DNA from: Cafeteria roenbergensis
Taxonomy: Eukaryota > Sar > Bigyra > Bicosoecida > Cafeteriaceae
Length of the DNA: 64,000 bases
Assembly (NCBI GenBank): GCA_008330645.1
Contig: VLTN01000037.1
Location: 276,869-340,868 of the forward strand
Reading direction: 5' to 3'
The notes under the pieces: model-generated
What the model saw: the letters and a program-made list of their open reading frames with translations, nothing else
What the model was told of the DNA's origin: nothing
The model's database searches: none
Part shown: positions 1-11,520 of the stretch, one piece after another
Layout: the number at the start of each line of letters is the position of its first letter
How positions within the stretch are numbered: position 1 is the stretch's first letter
Translations under genes and position numbers: made by a program

Positions 1-514
1 CCTTCACGAGCGCCTCGAGCGACTTGTTGAACTTGCCGTACGAGGCGCGGCCTGGCGCAGCCACGGCAACGCCTTCGCCGGCAGCTGGCAACACCTTCCC
101 GCTGGCAGCGCTCGCCGGGGCCACGCTGGGAGCGGCGTGGTCGTCGGCGACGCAGCGCAGTCCGCCGGATGCGCCCCCCACAAGCGGGCCCGCGGGCAGG
201 CCCAAGCTCCAGCTTTCGGAGTTGCGAGCCGCGGCCGCGCTCGCTTCCAGCGCTGCTGCGGCATCGAGGTCGGCCTGCACCTTGGAGTCTCGCTGCATGA
301 ACTTCATCCCTTTCACGCGCGAGGACAGCCCCTCGCCATCCTTGGACGAACCAGGCCGGAGGCCGCCGCCCCTAGCAGCGGCGCCCGCCTTGTTTCCACT
401 GCCGCCTCGCGCTTTGTCCTTGCCGCTCCCCAGGCCGGCCAAGTCGTATGCGGACGAGCTGGAGAATTGGACGGTGCCATGGCCAGGTTTCCAGAACCGG
501 CCTGTGGAGGCCAT
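1..514 (-). CDS. MPHOSPH6: M-phase phosphoprotein 6 (MPP6)-like exosome cofactor, 3' end missing
   Basis: MPP6 proteins bind the nuclear RNA exosome and help 5.8S rRNA 3'-end maturation. The frame starts at ATG 514-512 (MASTGRFWKPG) and stays open to the window edge, so the C-terminus is cut off. Two blocks match the family. One is GMKFMQR near residue 72, equal to the RMKFMQR core after the SKNLL-like helix. The other is the C-terminal GRASYGKFNKSLEALVKG, equal to the family's GRMSFRGFNPEVEKLM. Between them are the expected acidic helix and a W-x-L pair (ESWSLGLP). The first 60 residues are Gly/Ser/Lys rich and not conserved. No intron is needed. It is divergent from the polymerase gene, 198 bp away. 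Assignment rests on short motifs in a short protein, but their order and spacing fit. Confidence 0.8.
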   Translation of the reverse strand, partial: MASTGRFWKPGHGTVQFSSSSAYDLAGLGSGKDKARGGSGNKAGAAARGGGLRPGSSKDGEGLSSRVKGMKFMQRDSKVQADLDAAAALEASAAAARNSESWSLGLPAGPLVGGASGGLRCVADDHAAPSVAPASAASGKVLPAAGEGVAVAAPGRASYGKFNKSLEALVK

Positions 515-712
515 CGCGGAGCGAGCTGCTGCCACTCCAGCACGCGGGTAGGGCTAACTGTGCGCCGCTGCTCGGCTTCTCGGCCAAGGTGTGTGTGCAC
601 GCCGGACCAAAGGGCGACAATGTGCCTCCCCCGCGGCGCTCCGGCTCTGCCGGCTCTGGGACAAGAATTCCAGAGCGGCCACAACACTCGCCCGCAAGGC
701 GCTGCGGAGGGC

Positions 713-3700
713 ATGGCAGCCGCGCCTGCCTCTCCTTCGGGATCGGGGCAGGTGTATGTGTACCGATCGGCGCTCCGTGGCCCGACGGTGCGCTCTATGC
801 TCCTGCACGTGAGAATTGAATGTGCGGCGGCAAGTGCCCGCCGCGGCCCCAAGCTGCTGCAGCAGCCCGTGGCCTGTCTGCAGCCGGTCCTGTCGGCCGT
901 CATTTGTAGTCGGCGGTGACTGATTGGTTGCTGCGCAGACTTCCATCCTGGAGCGCGGGGTTTTGGCGCCGCCTTGCGACTCCGCGTTCGGCGGCCCCGC
1001 CCAAGCACCTGGAGCACAGCGCGATGCCGACGTTCCGCTTGACCAGTGGTTCTCGGGAGCACCCCCGCTGACGGCAACGCTGGCCTTGTCTCAACTGGAC
1101 GCGGGCCGGGCGGGGGGGTCCTTCTCGTCCGCCACCGCATCGCCGCCGGTCAACGGCGGTAGCGCGCGCGACGCACTCCCCCGAAGCAGGCGGCCCCGCC
1201 AGGCCGATCCCGATCGATGGGATGGCAACGACGAGGACGACGACGACGGCGACGAGTCGTTTGTCGTTGAATCAAGCCAGGCGGGATCGCAAAACGGCCG
1301 CCGTCTCCCTCGCGCAAGCCCCCAGCGAGCCGACGGGTGGGGCAAGCCCCGCCGGTCCCTCGACCGGGGCATGCAGGCGGCTCCGCCAGTGGTGCCGCAG
1401 TCCATCGTTGCTGCCCTCTCGCGTCCCCCGGACGCCTTGGCGGCCAGCGGAAGCGCGGTTCCCATCAGGTCGGGCACCGTGGCGCGACCGGCGGCCAGCA
1501 CCCCGCTCGCGCCGAGCCGCGCAGCCAGCGCCGCCCCGCCTCCTCCTGGAGCGAGCGACACGCTTGCCTCTGCGAGCCGCTCCGGGCGAACGAGGTCCCC
1601 GGCCGCAGCCACCGGCCACGATGGCCCAGGCGCTGGGGCGGCGGCACCAAGACGCAGTGAGCCCTTGTCCGCCGGGCGGCGAGCGCCGCGCCTGTCTGCC
1701 CGAGTGCTGCCGGTGAGGCTGGCTGACCGGCCCAGTCCGTCGATCGTGTCCTTTCCTGTGCAGGCGGCGATGCTGCGGCGGCAAAGGCAACCGCCGCTCG
1801 GGCCAAGCGGCAGAGAGACGCTCCAAGCGACTCAGCCGGCGCTGCGGGGATCACGCTCGACGACCACGTCGCGAAGCGCGCCGCGCTCTCCACTCGCGGC
1901 GACTTTCCTGGCCAAGGGTTTGGTGCAACGGAGTGGGTTCAGGAGCTGCCGCGCGCTCGCACACAAGGTGCTGTGCCTGCGGGGTTCCGGCGGGTGTTGC
2001 TCAGGGTGCCCCTTCGGAGCGACGGGCGAGACGGCGGGGCGGTGCCGCGGTCCGAACACGGGCAAGCGTGGGCTGAGGACACGCTCTCGCTGCGCGAGTT
2101 CGTTCGGGAGTGGGTTGCCAGCGACGTGGTGGCCGCCAAAGTGCTCGGCCACCCGGCCTGCCCGTCCACCGTGGCGGGCATCGCTCTCAGCCTGGAGCGT
2201 GACGCCACGGACGGCGCCGTGGCCAGGCACGCCGTGTACCTTCCGGTTGGCGAGGCGGTGGAGGACGACGACTCGCTGCCCGGGGCTGTCGCTCGCCGTC
2301 GGGTTGTTGACACACTGGTGCGCGCCATGCTGAGCGCGGAGACGGCTGCCCGGCGAGCAGGGATCGAGGGCGGGAGCAAGGCGTCCCTGGCCCTGGACGG
2401 CGAGCGGCTCAAGGGCGCAACGGCGAGCACCGATGCGGGCGAGCTCACTGCGGCCGAGGTGTGGGCCGTGTGGGCTCGGCTGCTGTCGTGGCCAGGCCCG
2501 GAGCTCGCAGCGTTCGATGCGAAGCTGCTCTTCTACCCGGCACTGCAGGCGTGCCCGAGCCTGGCCGGTGGCGCGCGGCCGGTTGCCGACGTCCTGCTTG
2601 CGGCGTGGATGCTGGACCCGGACGCAGTGGCCAACGGCGTGGCGCGCTCCCGCGGCGACGCTGCTCCTGGCGGCGGAGCGGCCGAGCGCTCTCGCCAAAT
2701 CACGCTGCACGACGTCTCGGCGGCGTACGGCGTCGAGCTCCCGCCGGCTGTCCTTCGCGTCGCGCCGGCAGGGGGCGCGGCGGGTCGCGGGGCGCCTGGC
2801 AGCGGGGCGGAGGCCGGCGACGGCGCCGTGCAGCTTCGCTCGCTGGCGGGCCACCTTGCCATGCTCGCGGCGGTGTGGCGCTGCCTGCGGGCTCTCCTCT
2901 CCCGCAGCGGCATGCTCCCGGCCTTTTGGGGGCAGGAGGCAGCGCTTCCCTGCACGCTGGCGAGCATCGAGGTGTGCGGCATGGCCTTCGACCCCGAGCC
3001 GCTGACCACTGCCAGGTCGGCCCTCACTGCTCTCTTGGCGTCGCTCAAGGCCGAGGCGAACGAGCTGGCGGGCGGCGAGTTCATGATCACGTCCAACAAG
3101 GAGGTTGCGGAAGTGCTGTACGAGCGGCTCGGCCTCGTCGCCAGCGCCCAACGGCAAGCATACAAGGCCCGCGGGCCCGCGAAGCGCATGCACAAGACGA
3201 CCAACGAGGCCACCCTGCTGCAGATGCAGGACCAGCACCCGCTGCCTGCGGTCATCCTGGCCCACCGCAAGGCGAACAAGAGCTTGACGACGTACGTGGA
3301 GCCTTTCCTGAAGCACCGCACTCGAGCGCGCATCGGCGTGCCAGCACGCTTCCTGGAAGCTCGGCGGCCTGTCCCTCCGGCGCTCTCGGAGCTGGGGCTT
3401 CCGCCCCCGTCGGCTCCCTTGACGCACGAGGCCGAGCCGCTGCGGCTTTACTCCGCGCTGCTGCAGACCTGCACCGCGACTGGCCGCCTCTCCAGCCGCT
3501 TTCCCAACACGCAGAACCTCCCTAAGAAGGCCACCGAGATTGGGACGCTCCGCCCGCCTGCGACAGCGGCAGCGGCAGCGGCGGCCTCGCCTGCAGGCGA
3601 AGCTGCGCTGCCGCAGAGCCTCAACGTGCGCAGCGCGTTGCGGGCCTCCGCCCCCAACCGGGAGCTCGTCAGCGTCGACTACGGCCAGATCGAAATGCGC

Positions 3701-4747
3701 CTGCTGGCCCACTTCGCTGGGGACCCGGCCTTTGTTGCGGCGGCCAACCCGGAGATGGCGGCCGCGTCGCTCGACCCCGGCTACAGCGCCGCCGCGTCGT
3801 CGGGAAGCGCCGGCCAGCCAGACATTTACCAGCTGGTGGCCGCCCAGTGCTTCTCGGTGGCGCCGGCGAGCGTGACGGCATCCCAAAGGCAGCAGGCCAA
3901 AACGTGCTGCCTGGGGTTCATGTACGGGCAGGGCAAGGCGGACGCGGCAAGGAAGCTCGGAGTGACGCCCGCGGAGGCCGGCGCAGTCCAGCAGTCGCTG
4001 AGGACCAAGTTTCCGGGCATTGTGCGCTTCTTGGCCAGCGCACGCAGCTTTGCCAAGGCGCACGGCTGGGTGCCCACGGTGATTGGCAGGAGGCGGCTGC
4101 TGCCGGGAATCCGCTCCGCCAATCAGGCAGCGCGCAGCCAGGCGGAGCGGCAGTGCGTCAATGCAATCATCCAGGGCTCTGCCGCCGACGTCATCAAGAG
4201 CGCGATGCTGCTCCTTGGCGCTGTCATTGCGGCTGCGCGTGATGCGGTGTTTGGGCCGCCACTGTCTCGCGAGTGCATCGCTCGGGCGGCGTCCCAGCCA
4301 CCAGCATCCGTTGCCACGCCGGCGTCTCAGACGGCTGTCGACGCTGCTGGCTTCGAGTCCGCCGGGACGTTTCGCGGCGTCCTCGCCCCGTTCGACGGGC
4401 CAACTGTGTGGACGCTGGCTCACTGCGACGTCGTGCACCAAATCCACGACGAGCTCGTGCTGGACATTCCCTCGGCCCCTGGCGGTGCTGGCGGGGCAGG
4501 CACGGCCCACCGCGGGCGCGTTTGCAGGGTCCTGGAGCGCATCATGACCGACCTCGCCCCGGCCGCTGTCGAGCGAATCGGAGCTCAGTGGCTGCAGCTG
4601 GTCCAGGAGGAGTCTCGCGCCGGTCGCGGTGCTGCCCTTGGGGGCGACTCCGTTGCCCGGCTGGTCGACTTCGCGCAAGGGTTTCGCTGCCGCTTTCCGG
4701 TGCGGTTCGCCGCAGGCCCCACGTACGGCAGCCTTGTGGACTTGTAG
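713..4747 (+). CDS. Family A DNA polymerase, theta/nu type, without helicase domain
   Basis: Nuclear repair or translesion DNA polymerase of the POLQ/POLN group. Exons 713-808, 939-1656 and 1764-4747 join in phase (introns 130 and 107 nt, GTGAG...GCAG), giving 1265 aa. Residues 1 to about 290 are low complexity. An inactive-looking 3'-5' exonuclease-like region follows (about 330-600), then the palm/fingers. Motif A is DYGQIEMR at about 910, motif B begins RQQAKTCCLGFMYG at about 980, GRRRLLPGI and QGSAADVIKSA follow, and motif C is QIHDELVLD at about 1164. RQQAK plus GRRR-LPGI fits theta/nu better than plant organellar polymerase or bacterial Pol I. No SF2 helicase lies upstream, because the next gene is MPP6 on the other strand. 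That resembles POLN or a helicase-free POLQ. The start ATG at 713 is the first in phase with exon 2; exons 1 and 2 are the least certain parts. Confidence 0.85.
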
Positions 4748-5341
4748 ACTTTGTGGAGACACGCTTGGCGGGAAGGAGGCGGTGGCGCTACAGGCTGGTT
4801 CGTGCTCGCGAACGGCAGGGCGGGCCTCTGTTGCCGGAGGGACCGCTTCGGCCCGTCGACGGCCGCAGCCGGCGCCTCGGCAGCAGGGCAATCCATGAAC
4901 AACCAGCTCGCGCAAGCAACCCGCCCCCACCACCACCACCACCACCACCACCGGCTGCGGTGCCTCGCCCACCCAGCACCTGCGCGTGGCTGACTTATCG
5001 CGTGTTGTCACTTGTGGTTTCGTGCCCTCCCCCCAGAAGGGTTCATGCCTGCGTCGCTCGCTCTCGACCTGAAGCTGGGCTCCCCACGCTCGGCGCAGCC
5101 TTGCAAGACTTGACGGGCCGCCCCTGGGCCTCAGTTGCTCCCGGCCTCGTTGCTCGCCCAGCGTTGCCGGCTGTGCCGTTTGCTGTCGCTGTGGCGTGGT
5201 CCAGGCCCGCTTCGCCCTGCCTGCGGGCCCGTGCAATTTGCTATGTTTGTCTTCCTGCAAGCAATGGGCGGCGCTGGCCAACCGCCAGCGAGCACGCCGC
5301 CGGCGCCTGGCATACGCGGGCCGCCCGCAAGCCGGCCCGGG
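4748..5341. other. Intergenic spacer with CAC triplet repeat
   Basis: The spacer separates the polymerase stop from the assigned RPC3 start. It holds a perfect (CAC)n run at about 4928-4953. Otherwise no gene, RNA or conserved motif is visible. Two in-frame ATGs upstream of 5342 (near 5243 and 5264) mean part of it could be coding sequence of the next gene. The rest presumably holds the polymerase 3' end and the RPC3 promoter. Confidence 0.5.
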
Positions 5342-8300
5342 ATGGAGCGAGTGGAGCTCGCATACGACATTGCGGCGGACGAGTTTGGCCCACTGTGTGG
5401 CGTGAGCGAGCACCAGCCCGCCATTCCCGCGAGCAAAGCAGACTCAGTTGTCACTCGCAGTGCTGCCCATCCCCCAACTCTCCGCCTGCCCCCGCCGCCC
5501 CCTCCCCCCCCCGCGCGCGCGCCCGCCATTGACGGCAATTGCCTTGTGTCGCGTGTGCTCGGCCGCCTCCCGCAGGCTGTTTGCCGGCAGCTGGTGCACC
5601 AGGGTCCCCAGACGCTTGCACAGCTCGTCCGCGCTCTCGTGCACGCTGGCGACCCGCTTCGCGCCCCGCGCAAGGGGGCCGCTCCCCGGCCGGGCGGGCC
5701 CGTCGACCCCCCGTCCATCCCGGACGAATTCTTGGCGTCAGTCTCCTCGGCCGCGTACCGCCTGGTGACCAAGGCGCCGGAACTGCCGGCGCCCTTCATG
5801 ACCGCGGCCGAGCTGCAGTCGGCGCTCACGAGCCTGCTGCTGGCTGGGATTGTTTCCTCCACTGTCCGCGCTCGCCCGTTCGACCCTGCGGCAGCCCCGA
5901 AGGCCGAAGGAGCGAACAAGGCAGCCCAGCGCGGCAGGCGGGCGGCGGTGGCGGCCTCGGGCGAGCGCATTGCCGCGTCCGCCTCTTCTATCGGGACCGC
6001 CTACCTGCCCCCCACCTACGCATTCGAGCCCGGCCGTGCCATCGAGCGCCTCCGGTTTCCGCGCGCGATCCAGTTCCTCGCCACGCACTTCGGAGCCGCG
6101 GGGGTGCTGGTTGGCGAGCAGCTCTGCCACCACGCTGTCCGCTCCAAGGAGGACGTCCTGGAGGCCGCGCGTGAGCGCGAGGAGGCCCTGGAGCTGGTGC
6201 GCGAGGGCGCAGCCACAGCTGAGCAGGAGGGCGCGGCCGCGCTGGTGAGCGGCGCGGCCGTGGGCTCCGAGTTCGACAGCGCGCGCGTTCCCGGTGTGTG
6301 GGACGAGCTGGTCAGTGCGGGCTTCGTCGTGCGCGCCTCAGGTCATGCCCTTCCCACTGAGTGGCTCGGGGGCACCGACGGCGCGCTGCTGGTGCGTCCC
6401 CCCGCGCCGGTGAACCCGCTGGTGGACGCTGATGGAGACGTGCTGGGGGGCTCCGGAGAGATTGCCAGAGCCGCAGCAGCAGCGGCCGAGATTTGGGGTG
6501 CGGACGACGCTGGAGGCAGCGACGACGACCAGTCCGGGGCGGCTGGCGGGCCCGTGCCAAAGCGCGGTCGGGCGAGCAAGGCCTCCTCCGCTGCACGCGG
6601 CCCGGGGGGCAGCAAGGGCCTTGGCGTGGGCCTGTCCGTGGGCGGCTCGACGCTCGCTCGCCAGCTTCGGCCGCCTGGGAATGCCAGGCGTGTGGGCTCC
6701 GACACGGTGCTGCGCGCCGAGCGGCGCCGCGGCAAGCGCGGCCGGGAGAGCGAACCCGCGGAGGGCTCTGCCAAGCAGGCTCGGCAGGCGGCAGCCACGC
6801 GAGGTCCCGGCGCGTCGGGAAGGCAGAGCGGCGCTGCTGCTGCGAACGGCGGCGAGGACGACGGCAACGACGACGACGACGAGGGCGACGACGATGACGA
6901 CGAGACGGCAGGCGCCGGGGCTCGCCGCCGCCACCGTCGCGCTGCCATCCGCGATGACGATGACGACGACGACGACAACAACGACGACGACGACGACGCC
7001 GACGAAGACGACGAGGGCGAAACCCCTGCCCCCACCCCGATCGCCCGCTCAAGCAGCCGCGGGGACCCCGCCGCCGCCTTGGGCCGCAACGGCTCCTCCT
7101 CCCGCAAGCGTTCGCGTCGCTCGCCCGCGCCGGCCCCCCCATGCCCGCAGCTGTGGCGCCTCAACTTGGACGCTGTCAACGCCCGCATCCGCGACGCGGC
7201 TGTGGCGCGCTACGTCACGCAGCGCATCTCCACGCTTGCGGGAACGGTCATCGGCGCCGCTCTCGACCTCGCCTTCGTGGCGGGTGACCCACAAGCGCTG
7301 GCCGGTCTGAACGCCGTCGTTTCCGCCCGGGATGTTGCCGCCCACGCCCGAATGGCGCACGCTGCGGCACTGCGGGCCGCGGAGGCCATTCCCGGAGAGG
7401 AAGGGTCCATCCTCCCTGCAACCCTGTGCGCTTCGGCATCCGCCATGCGGGCCGGTCGCAAGGGCATCCCGGCCAACCCCCCCGACTGGGCCGCCGTCAT
7501 CAGCAACCTCGAGGTGCTGGGCAGCCGGGAGCTGGGCTTCGTCACGCGCACCAGAGCTGGCGCTGACGGCGGAGAGCACCAGGTGTCGCTGGAGCGTCTC
7601 ACGCGCCTGGTCCGTCGTCGCAGCCTGGAGAGTTTCGTCGACGTGAGTGCTCTCTCTCTCTCTGTCGCACTATCGCACTCCCCGCCTTGCCCTCGATAAG
7701 GGGGGGGGGGGGGGGTCCTTCGCGCGCTCCGCGATCCTCTGCCCCGCCCCTGTGCTCGCAGCCCCTGTGCTCACAGCCCCTGTGCTCGCAGCCCCTGCCG
7801 CGCGCCTACTGCCCAACGCGCCACCCCAGTGCAAGTTCCCAAACCGCAACTGACGTGTGTGGCCATTCCTCCCCCTCCCCGTTACCCGTTGCCCCCCGCG
7901 CTCCGCAGCGCAAGTACGGCCCCGTCGCGGCTCGCATCGTGCGCCTTCTCGTGGCGCGAGGCATGCTGGAGGACCGTGCAGTGGGCGACGTCGCCATGCT
8001 GCCTCTCAAGGACGCCCGATCCCTCCTGTTCCGCCTCTACGCTGCGGGGGTCGTCTCCCTCCGCCAGGTGGCCAAGCGCACCGACTTTGCGCCCGCCTCG
8101 ATCATCTTCCTTTGGTTCGTGGTGAGTGCCGCCGCTGCCGCCGCTGCCGCCGAGCGCCTGCGCGTGTCTCCGCGCCGATGGGCGGGGCTGCCTCCCCTGC
8201 CTCCACCTCCTCGGCTGCGCTCCCCCCCCCCACCCCCCCCCACCCCGGCCCACGCCTCCCTGCTGCCCCTTCCCCCACGCGCTGGAGTGTCCGCAGGACG

Positions 8301-8611
8301 ACGACACGCTCGCGGAGCAGGCGCGCCTCGGCGTGGTGAGCGCCATCCACCGCCTCCGTGTGCGCCGCCGCGCCGAGCTGCGGAAGTTGGACGAGGTCAA
8401 GGCTGCCAGGGAGCGGTCGGCGTGCGGGGATGGCGCCGCCGCGGCCTTTGCGGACAAGGAGGGGGCCATCCTGCTGGGCATCGACAGGCTAGACGCGGCG
8501 TCCGTGCATGTGGAGGACACGCTCGCGGCCCTGCAGCGGTGGGCTGCAGACGGGGAGGGGCGCATGGCCACAGTGCTGGCCGGCGACGACGACGACGAGC
8601 CGTCAGGGTGA
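5342..8611 (+). CDS. POLR3C: RNA polymerase III subunit RPC3 (POLR3C/RPC82)
   Basis: RPC3 is part of the Pol III-specific RPC3-RPC6-RPC7 heterotrimer used in initiation of tRNA and 5S transcription. Exons 5342-5401, 5576-7642, 7909-8121 and 8297-8611 join in phase to give 884 aa (human 534). The N-terminus MERVELAYDIAADEFG joined to AVCRQLVHQGPQTLAQLVRAL matches the first winged helix of POLR3C. Exon 3 (KYGPVAARIVRLL, MLPLKDARSLLFRLYAAGVVSL) and exon 4 match the C-terminal winged helices and terminal coiled coil. The extra length is a charged insert (about residues 370-610) with long Asp runs from GAC repeats near 6956-7013. Intron 1 (174 nt) is a stop-free multiple of three, so a naive reading runs through it; homology says it is spliced out. 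Intron 2 (7643-7908) holds a 16-G run at 7700-7715. A start at 5264 or 5243 is also possible. Confidence 0.92.
6956..7013 (+). repeat. GAC/GAT triplet repeat encoding poly-Asp in RPC3
   Basis: Nearly uninterrupted GAC/GAT triplets, broken by AAC and GCC, encode an Asp/Asn tract inside the RPC3 linker. A second acidic tract lies at 6857-6905. Both sit in an insert not found in animal or yeast RPC3. Confidence 0.85.
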
Positions 8612-8976
8612 CGCTCTCCAGCGGCGGCGGCGGCGCAGTGTGCTGGCAGTGTCACGGGGCCATCGGTGACATGGGAACATGGGAACATCGAGGATCTGCG
8701 TGGCGATCGCACACGCACACTCACACACACAGGCACACGCAAGCACTCTCCATCGCAGCCCTGCCCTGTGTTGCGCAGCATTCGCGCATGCGCGCGCGCA
8801 CGAACACGCCAGGAGAGCCAAGGGGCAACCACAGGGGGGCACGAGGTGCCCGGCGCTGGCAAGGCGGGGCCACGCATCCGCCAGCCGCAGGAGCAGAAAC
8901 GGGCCGCCCAGGGGTGGCCCGGGGACGGGGCAGAGCGAGGCATTCACGCACGGGTGCGGGAGCTGTCGAATGGGAC
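8612..8976. other. Convergent intergenic spacer with CA-rich repeat
   Basis: This spacer lies between the stops of RPC3 and ISCU. It contains an imperfect CA dinucleotide tract at about 8706-8742 and a CG/CA alternating stretch near 8787-8805. It should hold both 3' ends. No coding or RNA gene is visible. Confidence 0.5.
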
Positions 8977-9852
8977 TCAGGCGGTGGCGGTGGCCTCGGC
9001 ACCCGCGGCTGCCTCAGACTTGGACTGCGCGTCCTTGATGGCAGCCTTGATGGCGTCCTCAGCCAGCATCGAGCAGTGCAGCTTCACAGGCGGGAGCTTG
9101 AGGTGCTGCGCGATGTCAGTGTTCTTAATGCCGAGGCAGTCGTCGACGGACTTGCCAATGATCCACTCGGTCGCGACCGAAGAGGAGGCGATGGCGGAGC
9201 CGCAGCCGAACGTCTTGAACTTGGCGTCCACCACCTGCGCAAGCAGCGGACCCGCAAACGTCGATCGCAGGAGGGCCGCGAGGTGGATCGCAGGCAGCGC
9301 GGGACGGGGGCGCGCGCAAGCGGGCAAGTGAAGCCCTTTGCTGAGTGGGTCCAGACCGAGCTGTCCACGTCAGGCTGGCTGCAGCGCCACGGCAAACGCG
9401 CCTCACCTTGCCGTCCTCGATGCGGACCTGGAGCTTCATCACGTCACCGCACGCGGGCGCGCCCACGATGGCGGTGCCCACGTCGTTGGCGGCGGAGTCG
9501 AGCTTGCCCACGTTCCGAGGGTTCTGCGTCGGGCCATGTCAGAAGGAATCGCTCGCGCGAACGCTCGAGGCCGGGCACCGCCGCCGCCGCGAGGCAAAGG
9601 GCGCCCCAGCGCGAAGCCGCACGGCTCGGCGCGGGTCTGCCTTGTGCGGGACGAGAGGGTCCGCGCCGCAGCCCACGGACCCACGGCTCCGCCACGGGGG
9701 CTGCCAGCGCGCGCCCAGCAAGGCACGCGCCCGCCTCCTCGCCTCACCTCGTAGTGGTCCATCACGTGGTCGTGGTAAAGGCGGGCAGGGGCTGCGGCTG
9801 CCGGCCAGACGGGGGCCCGGGCAGCCGAGCGAAGGGCAAGTCGGGCGAGCAT
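8977..9852 (-). CDS. ISCU: Iron-sulfur cluster assembly scaffold ISCU
   Basis: Mitochondrial scaffold on which NFS1 and frataxin build [2Fe-2S] clusters. Exons in coding order are 9852-9748, 9523-9407 and 9234-8977, all phase 0, giving 159 aa. Residues 1-25 (MLARLALRSAARAP...) are Arg/Ala rich without acids, like a mitochondrial presequence. The mature part begins LYHDHVMDHYENPRNVG, the family hallmark. The three ligand cysteines are present in GAPACGDVMK, FGCGSAIASSS and LHCSMLAEDA. The LPPVK site for the Hsp70 chaperone is also present. Every splice junction falls within a conserved block (HYE/NPRNVG and GK/VVDAKFK), so the gene model is firm. It is divergent from the Nudix gene across 188 bp. 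Confidence 0.97.
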
Positions 9853-10040
9853 CGGCGCTGGAGCCGCTTTCGGAGGTGCTCCTAGTTTGGTCGAAGGCTT
9901 CCCTCAAATCGAAGACATGCGCCAACTCTGCAACCGAGTGGTGCGCAAAAAAAGCAGGAGTTGCTCTTGCGCCGCGCCAACCGGACCTCCCGCGCGAGCT
10001 CCACTTTCGCGGCACCGCTGTCACAGGGGGGCGGCGCTCG

Positions 10041-11258
10041 ATGCTCGGCCGCGTTCGCTCACCTGTGCTCGCCGCCCGCCCCGCGGTTGCGGCGGCGGCG
10101 ACGGCGGCGGCGACTGCCGGCCTGTGCGCCGCGAGCTCCACGGCTTCTTGTGCGCATCCCAAGCCTTGCGCCACGGAGACGACCATCCGCGGGAAGCAAG
10201 TGCCTGTGTCCTCAGAACCCGGGGCGGACGCTTGCGTGGCGACGCGATCCGTGGTGTTCCGAAACTGGGCCGACTCGCTCCCCGAAAACGTTGATGTCGA
10301 GTCCGTCCACGTTCAGAGCGTGGACCTGTTCGGCAAGCCTCCGAAGCAGCGCCTCGGCTTCGTCAAGTTCTCTGCGTCCGTGAAGGTGGACGGCCACCCG
10401 GCCCCGGGCATCGTGTTCATGCGTGGCGGCGCAGTGTGCGTGCTGATGGTGCTTGAGAGCGAGGGCCAGGAATACGCCTTGGTTACGCGGCAGCCCCGCT
10501 TGCCCATCGCGTCGAGCGGGTTTGACGAAATTCCTGCCGGGATGCTGGACGGCTCTGGCGCATTTGCTGGTGAGGCGCGCGCAACCCGCAAGCGGCGCCG
10601 CGGCCGGTCGCGGGGTGCTGTTGTCTGCTCGCGCTGCCAGCCCCGTTGCTGGCCGCTCTCGCGCCTGGAGCGGGCGCTCGCCAAGCCACGTCTGTTCCGA
10701 GCAGCGCTCTAGTCTGCGCCGGCGCTTGCCTTGTTGCTGTGGCGGCGGGGGAGCGAGGCTGGCGTCGCGTGCGCTGCCCAGGCGCCAGAGCGAGTGAATG
10801 CCTGCCCAGCCCGTCGAAGCGCCCTGCCGCCCCCCTTCGCAGGCACTGCTGCCAAGGAGCTCGAGGAGGAAACTGGCATCGTGGTGGACGCGTCCCAGCT
10901 GGTCGACCTCACTCACCTGGCCTACGGGGCGACGCCGCGCTCACGCGTCCTCAGGCCGCTGCACAAGGATGCCAGCGAGGGCGAGAGCGACGCAGCGGCT
11001 GGAGAGGCGATATGCGAGGGTATCTACCCCAGCCCTGGTGCGTGCGACGAGTTCCTTCGCGTGTTCCTCTTCCGCAAGAGGATGAGCAAGGCCGAGCTGG
11101 CCGACCTCCAGAGTCGCATTTACGGCGCCACGCACGAGGCGGAGCGCATCGCCTTGCGGGTCGTGCCCCTTGGCGAGTTGTGGCGCTGGACGCCGGACTG
11201 TAAGTCGCTCTCGGCCCTGATGCTGTACGAGAAGCTGCGGGAGGCGGGCAGCGTCTGA
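10041..11258 (+). CDS. Nudix hydrolase, ADP-sugar diphosphatase (plant NUDX14-like)
   Basis: It probably hydrolyses ADP-sugars or related nucleotide sugars to AMP or UMP plus sugar phosphate. Exons 10041-10569 and 10843-11258 join in phase 1 to give 314 aa. The core GHPAPGIVFMRGGAV resembles plant NUDX14 closely. The Nudix box is split by the intron and reads EIPAGMLDGSGAFAG / GTAAKELEEETGIV (about residues 167-190). It has Lys where the consensus has Arg, but the EExxGI metal-binding acids are kept. The later YPSPGACDEFLRVFLFRK matches the sugar-nucleotide subgroup. The Ala-rich first 40 residues could be an organelle-targeting peptide (inference). Substrate preference cannot be read from sequence. 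Confidence 0.88.
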
Positions 11259-11520
11259 CTGGGCGCTCGCTCCGGCCGCGAACGGCTCGCGCCACTCGCG
11301 AACGGGCGACGACTGCGCGATGCCGTGGACGGAACGAGCATGTGGGTGCGCCGGACTGGCTCTGGTATGGGGCTGCTGGGCCGGGCCTGGGCTCGGCAAC
11401 AGCCCGATTGCGTGAACGAGACGATTGGAATGCAACTTGCTGCAGAGCGGTGCTCCCGCCGTTGTGCCAGCTCGCGCGCGTCCTGCCCGCCCCGCCCCCA
11501 CACCAAACTCCGACCAGAGC

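Noticed and set aside
1713-1763. Alternative 51-nt intron in the polymerase gene (donor at 1713)
   Set aside because: It keeps the wrong frame for the polymerase exon. The donor at 1657 gives a correct phase-1 junction.
1832-5413. 1193-codon open frame on the minus strand opposite the DNA polymerase
   Set aside because: Arg/His-rich with no conserved motifs; it is the antisense of a GC3-rich gene whose sense strand has all polymerase motifs.
5402-5575. Reading through RPC3 intron 1 as a Pro-rich insert
   Set aside because: The spliced product aligns with the first winged helix of POLR3C without a gap, and GTGAGC...CCGCAG sites are present.
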